64,000 bases of DNA, taken from positions 1 to 64,000 of the forward strand of contig JBEVWG010000002.1 in the NCBI GenBank assembly GCA_040506705.1. Direction: 5' to 3'. Position 1 is the stretch's first letter, and every line of letters starts with the position of its first letter. The translations under genes were made by a program, and so were the position numbers. Origin of the DNA: Thiodiazotropha sp040506705 (GTDB lineage Bacteria > Pseudomonadota > Gammaproteobacteria > Chromatiales > Chromatiaceae). Below the pieces are notes generated by a model. The model did not search any database and had not been told where the DNA came from. It worked only from the letters and a program-made list of their open reading frames with translations. Positions 63,931-64,000 of the stretch are shown here, piece by piece.

Positions 63931-64000
63931 TCAGGACCTCAGCTCGAAGTCATCATAAGCACGAACCACCCTTTGTACCACAGGATGGCGAACCACATCG
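63931..64000 (-). CDS. ybeZ: PhoH-like protein, C-terminal end (partial)
   Basis: The last codons of a gene that continues past the window edge. The visible residues, DVVRHPVVQRVVRAYDDFELRS then stop, match the end of PhoH/YbeZ ATPases, where VRHPLVQxIVxAY is conserved. The position before ybeY agrees. The ATPase domain is outside the window. Confidence 0.8.
   Translation of the reverse strand, partial: DVVRHPVVQRVVRAYDDFELRS

Overview
The window is a piece of a bacterial chromosome, almost certainly from a gammaproteobacterium. Evidence for this is the housekeeping neighbourhoods: rplU-rpmA-obg-proB, birA-coaX-SPOR protein-tRNA-Thr, a 16S-tRNA-Ile-tRNA-Ala-23S-5S rRNA operon next to tyrS and an M23 peptidase, argC-DUF6776-bactofilin-erpA, thiD-thiE-hemL, and phoH-ybeY-corC-lnt. 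The base composition looks moderate. The many cyclic-di-GMP and redox-sensing proteins and a c-type cytochrome would suit a free-living or symbiotic marine sulfur oxidiser of the Chromatiales/Sedimenticola kind. That placement is inference and nothing in the window proves it.

Layout. 0-5.7 kb: two divergent GAF-type regulators (a GAF/winged-helix protein and an AcoR-like sigma-54 activator), then a chemoreceptor. 5.8-10 kb: creB-creC-creD two-component system plus a membrane hydrolase. 10-16.3 kb: SLC13/TrkA-C permease, proB, obg, rpmA, rplU and a cation diffusion facilitator. 16.4-20.6 kb: a two-gene module of CHASE2-GGDEF-EAL protein and LysM-FecR-fibronectin protein. 21-26.2 kb: tRNA-Thr, SPOR protein, coaX, birA, an M61 peptidase and a membrane protein. 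26.2-32 kb: rRNA operon on the minus strand with four tandem promoters. 32-36.7 kb: tyrS, an M23 peptidase and a CxxCH heme-type diguanylate cyclase. 37-40.3 kb: a Bacillus-like (type B) succinate dehydrogenase/fumarate reductase operon. 40.5-47.4 kb: OmpA-like lipoprotein, erpA, bactofilin, argC, DUF4126, a flavin oxidoreductase, an A-type Fe-S carrier and DUF5063. 47.7-52.7 kb: thiD, thiE, hemL, a small lipoprotein and a DedA-PAP2-LssY fusion. 52.8-57.6 kb: a PhnD-PAS protein with no output domain coupled to a PAS-GGDEF protein, then a lipoprotein cytochrome c. 57.7-64 kb: ubiX, mpl, a membrane protein, an SDR, lnt, a short corC, ybeY and the end of phoH.

Signalling is the main accessory theme. 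Three cyclic-di-GMP proteins, each with its own periplasmic sensor (CHASE2 plus FecR partner, CxxCH domain, PhnD partner plus Cache-like domain), sit among housekeeping genes. Non-coding structures that merit attention are a REP-like hairpin at the left edge, a miniature inverted-repeat element between coaX and the SPOR gene with a partial copy at 57.2 kb, a perfect 12-bp hairpin over the start codon of the DedA-PAP2 gene, and four rRNA promoters that all have 16-bp spacers. No CRISPR array, prophage or intact insertion sequence was seen.
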